A stretch of 64,000 nucleotides of DNA. Origin: G963668605 sp963793625. GTDB lineage: Bacteria; Acidobacteriota; Terriglobia; Bryobacterales; Bryobacteraceae. Below the pieces are notes generated by a model. That model had not been told where the DNA came from. It made no database searches and saw nothing but the letters and a program-made list of their open reading frames with translations. A program made the position numbers and the translations under genes. This document shows positions 61,616 to 64,000 of the stretch, piece by piece. Each line of letters begins with the position of its first letter. Within the stretch, counting starts at the first letter, position 1. The stretch is from the NCBI GenBank assembly GCA_963793625.1, contig CAWCAT010000030.1, forward strand, positions 124,001 through 188,000. The letters run 5' to 3'.

Positions 61616-62938
61616 ATGAAGACTTTCTACATAGAGACGTTCGGCTGCCAGATGAATGCGCACGATTCCGAGAAGGTTGTCGGAACGCTTATCTCGCAGG
61701 GGTACAGTCAGGTGGACACGACCGATGCTGCGGATCTGGTGCTTTACAACACCTGCAGCATTCGGGACAAGGCGGAACAGAAGGTGTTTCACCGCCTGAA
61801 TCAGTTCAAGAAGGATGCAGGTAAGGGTAAGGTGTTCGGCGTACTGGGATGCGTGGCACAGCAGGAAGGCGAGCAGATTTTTGAGCGCGCGCCTTACGTC
61901 AGCCTGGTTGCAGGTTCGGCGAGCTACAACAAGCTGCCTGAAATGCTCGTGCAACTGGAGGCGGGGAACCGCCGGGTCACCGGACTCAGCCTGGACACCG
62001 ACGAGACTTTTGAGACGCCGATGACGCGGCGCGACAATCCACTCCGTGCTTATCTGACCATTATCGAAGGCTGCGACAAGGCCTGTGCGTACTGCGTAGT
62101 GCCGTTCACGCGTGGTCCGGAGCGCAGTCGCACAAGTGAGAGCGTTCTCGCCGAAGCACGTCAGCTTGTGGATGGAGGCTATAGCGAAATCCAGTTGTTG
62201 GGGCAAAACGTGAACAGCTATCTGGACCCATCGCCGGCCGGTCTGAATTTCGCGAAGCTGTTGCGGAAAGTGGCAGAAGTGCCTGGTCTGCGGCGCATCC
62301 GGTTCACTACCTCGCACCCACGCGATTTCACGAAAGAAATTGTCGAAGCGTTGGATGATTATCCGAATCTGTGCAATCACGTCCACTTGCCCGTGCAGTC
62401 CGGTTCGGATACAGTGCTGGAGCGCATGCAACGTCTCTACACGCGCAGCGAATACTTGCGTCGTGTGGAGTGGTTGAAACACTCGCCTCGTAATATCGCT
62501 CTCACAACCGACATCATTGTCGGATTTGCCGGCGAGACCGAGGCGGAATTTGAGCAGACATTGCAGTTGCTTGATGAAGTGGAATACGAGTCTCTATTTG
62601 CATTTAAGTATTCCAGACGGCCCAATACGCCTGCACTGGCATTAGGCGATCACTTGCCGGAAGAGGAAAAAAGCAGGCGGCTGACGATTGTTCAGGAAAA
62701 GCAGCGCGGAATTCAGATCAGAAACAACGCCGAGTTGCTGGGCAAAGTCGAAGAAGTTCTGGTCGAGGGCTTCAACAAAGCCACCGGCCAGTGGATCGGG
62801 CGAACATCGCAACATCGCACATTAAATTTTGTCGATGCGCTGCATTCGGCTCCAAATGGGGATACGCTGGTTGGTAGCTATCTCGAGGTCCGAGTGACTC
62901 GCGCAGGGCCGAACTCCCTTTGTGGGGAGCGCGCCTGA
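61616..62938 (+). CDS. miaB: tRNA-2-methylthio-N6-dimethylallyladenosine synthase
   Basis: A 440-residue radical-SAM methylthiotransferase modifying A37 of tRNAs that read UNN codons. N-terminal UPF0004 domain: FYIETFGCQMNAHDSEKVVG, NTCSIRDKAEQKVFHRLN, VLGCVAQQEG, with its three cluster Cys. Radical SAM motif GCDKACAYCVVPFTRGPERS (CxxxCxxC). C-terminal TRAM domain from about 375. Length matches the family. ATG 61616 is preceded by GGAAGG. The BFN-domain gene overlaps its stop, suggesting coupling. Confidence 0.96.
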   Translation: MKTFYIETFGCQMNAHDSEKVVGTLISQGYSQVDTTDAADLVLYNTCSIRDKAEQKVFHRLNQFKKDAGKGKVFGVLGCVAQQEGEQIFERAPYVSLVAGSASYNKLPEMLVQLEAGNRRVTGLSLDTDETFETPMTRRDNPLRAYLTIIEGCDKACAYCVVPFTRGPERSRTSESVLAEARQLVDGGYSEIQLLGQNVNSYLDPSPAGLNFAKLLRKVAEVPGLRRIRFTTSHPRDFTKEIVEALDDYPNLCNHVHLPVQSGSDTVLERMQRLYTRSEYLRRVEWLKHSPRNIALTTDIIVGFAGETEAEFEQTLQLLDEVEYESLFAFKYSRRPNTPALALGDHLPEEEKSRRLTIVQEKQRGIQIRNNAELLGKVEEVLVEGFNKATGQWIGRTSQHRTLNFVDALHSAPNGDTLVGSYLEVRVTRAGPNSLCGERA

Positions 62939-62964
62939 TGCCGCGGGAGAATGTGGGGGACGGA

Positions 62965-63450
62965 ATGGAAGTCGAGATGAAAATCCGCGGACTGATGATG
63001 GATCCGGTGACTAACATGCCGATCGTCATTTTAAAGGACGTCGGTGGCAATACCATCCTGCCTATTTGGGTAGGAATTTATGAAGCAAATGCAATCGCGC
63101 TGGAGATCGAGAAGGTCTCGACTCCACGTCCGATGACCCACGATCTGATCAAAATCCTTCTGCTCGGCCTGGAGGCCGGGGTCAAAAAAGTAGTCGTAAG
63201 CGAGTTGAAGGACGACACGTTTTTCGCCTTGATCTGGGTAGAAAAAGACGGACGGCTGATTAGCATAGATTCCAGGCCAAGCGACGCGCTTGCGCTCGCT
63301 TTGCGACTGGATTGCCCGATATACGTGGAAGAAACGGTTCTCAAGTCGTCAAAAGCCGCCAGCGGCGGCACCGATAAGGTCAACAATGAGGAACTCCGGC
63401 GGTGGCTGGAGGGTCTCAACGATGAAGACCTTGGCCGATATAAGATGTAA
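62965..63450 (+). CDS. Bifunctional nuclease (BFN) domain protein
   Basis: A 161-residue protein with the conserved DUF151/BFN opening EVEMKIRGLMMDPVTNMPIV. It continues LKDVGGNTILPIWVGIYEAN, ALEIEKVSTPRPMTHDLIKI, LISIDSRPSDALALALRLDC and PIYVEETVL. Some members have DNase and RNase activity in plants; bacterial role is unproven. I prefer ATG 62965, preceded by GGGGG; ATG 62938, overlapping the miaB stop, would add nine residues. A strong terminator follows. Confidence 0.88.
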   Translation: MEVEMKIRGLMMDPVTNMPIVILKDVGGNTILPIWVGIYEANAIALEIEKVSTPRPMTHDLIKILLLGLEAGVKKVVVSELKDDTFFALIWVEKDGRLISIDSRPSDALALALRLDCPIYVEETVLKSSKAASGGTDKVNNEELRRWLEGLNDEDLGRYKM

Positions 63451-63457
63451 AATCCAC

Positions 63458-63511
63458 GGCCACAGGTGAATGCAGAGTTCCTTCTGTGTTTATCTGTGGC
63501 CCTAACTTTTT
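63458..63511 (+). terminator. Rho-independent terminator
   Basis: GGCCACAG (63458-63465) pairs with CTGTGGCC (63494-63501), with inner GCAGA/TCTGT pairing, followed by CTAACTTTTT. It ends the miaB-BFN unit. Confidence 0.75.
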
Positions 63512-63535
63512 CCGCTTCGACTCGTCTCAGTACAC

Positions 63536-63760
63536 ATGAGGCGAGAGCTAACTACTGGGTTTGGAATTCTCCTCGCGGTGCTGCTAACCTATGGCGCCGC
63601 GAAAATCACACTCTCGCCAGGCACGTGCCGATTCTTTCAGTATTACCAAGCGATCCAAAAAACCGAAGGCCGGATTAGCCTGCTGGAGCGAGTCGGCTAT
63701 AGCTTGATTCTAGCTACCGACCCGGCTCCCAAGGCTAATCCGGCCAAGGGATCAAGTTAA
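63536..63760 (+). CDS. 74-residue membrane-anchored hypothetical protein
   Basis: Short basic start, one hydrophobic helix (TGFGILLAVLLTYGAAKITL), then CRFFQYYQAIQKTEGRISLL and a Pro/Ala-rich end. One Cys after the helix. A weak ribosome context precedes ATG 63536. No family known. Converges on the minus-strand partial gene with an 8-nt gap. Confidence 0.5.
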   Translation: MRRELTTGFGILLAVLLTYGAAKITLSPGTCRFFQYYQAIQKTEGRISLLERVGYSLILATDPAPKANPAKGSS

Positions 63761-63768
63761 GGAACTGA

Positions 63769-64000
63769 CTACTTCTTCTTCGGCGCTGCCTTCTTCCCGG
63801 GGGCGGCCTTCTTCGCGGGAGGCGCGGCAGCCTGCACGGGCCAACCTTCCAGCTTGTCCTTCTCGACGTCGAACACCAGATTAAGGGGCTCCTTCTGGAA
63901 TGCGGAAGCGATTCCCTCAAAAGCGATGTCAGTGCCTACGTCGGCCTTACCCTTGAGCGGCGTTTCAAATTTCAACGTCACTTCAGAAGTGGTCGCGTCA
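63769..64000 (-). CDS. C-terminal part of an exported or cytosolic hypothetical protein (start off window)
   Basis: The minus strand is open to the window edge: EVTLKFETPLKGKADVGTDI, then FEGIASAFQKEPLNLVFDVE, and KLEGWPVQ followed by a Lys/Ala/Pro tail (KKAAPGKKAAPKKK). The basic low-complexity tail may bind nucleic acid or polyanions. The N-terminal domain is outside the window, so no function is assigned. Confidence 0.7.
   Translation of the reverse strand, partial: DATTSEVTLKFETPLKGKADVGTDIAFEGIASAFQKEPLNLVFDVEKDKLEGWPVQAAAPPAKKAAPGKKAAPKKK

Overview
The window reads as chromosomal DNA of an Acidobacteriota member, most like the Bryobacterales/Solibacter lineage. The evidence is family content: an acidobacterial-type VWA protein, a large TonB-dependent receptor with an N-terminal carboxypeptidase-regulatory domain, a BlaI/BlaR1 pair whose sensor carries a TonB C-terminal domain, a YXWGXW-repeat protein, and many secreted sugar or uronate enzymes. 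This is recognition from memory, not a database search. No rRNA, tRNA, CRISPR array, IS element or prophage was seen.

Layout. 1-3.7 kb: sugar-phosphate isomerase and Gfo/Idh oxidoreductase (minus), a repeat-filled spacer, an SDR enzyme and a secreted protein. 3.9-10 kb: BlaI/BlaR1 sensor pair, VWA protein, carboxypeptidase-regulatory-like protein, TonB-C-like protein. 10.2-17 kb: an accessory stretch with a glycine-repeat protein carrying two metalloprotease-like motifs plus a lipoprotein, a YXWGXW protein, gene remnants, a duplicated micro-gene, and an ankyrin protein divergent from an unknown family. 17-30 kb: fused E1 dehydrogenase, TIM-barrel protein, TonB receptor, thymidine kinase, heparinase-like and sialidase-like secreted enzymes. 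30-33 kb: ATP-dependent DNA ligase with its metallo-beta-lactamase exonuclease. 33-37 kb: DJ-1/PfpI protein, MocR-type regulator and pdxS-pdxT. 37-40 kb: a likely selenoprotein of the UGSC family, a rhodanese and a thioredoxin-like protein. 40-44.6 kb: yebC, ruvC, a TPR/thioredoxin protein and deoB. 44.7-48.3 kb: the 5-oxoprolinase set pxpB-pxpC-MFS-pxpA. 48.3-59.5 kb: exported oxidoreductases, phosphoesterase, LamG protein, kbl and a nucleotide-sugar epimerase. 59.9-64 kb: small membrane proteins, miaB, a BFN-domain protein and a partial gene.

The best biological find is the selenoprotein. After correcting single-base indels, TGA at 37546-37548 falls in frame at the U of a U-G-x-C motif. A perfect 8-bp stem with a GTC loop starts 12 nt downstream, which fits the spacing and loop rules of a bacterial SECIS element. 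The second most interesting locus is the 10.2-12.4 kb protein and its lipoprotein partner.

About 30 frame breaks interrupt otherwise well conserved genes, including yebC, ruvC and deoB. They cluster at 32.5-50.2 kb and are absent from protein-coding genes at 50.3-63.8 kb. Nearly all are repaired by one base, so sequence error is more likely than gene decay. I annotate such genes at full length and state where the frame breaks.
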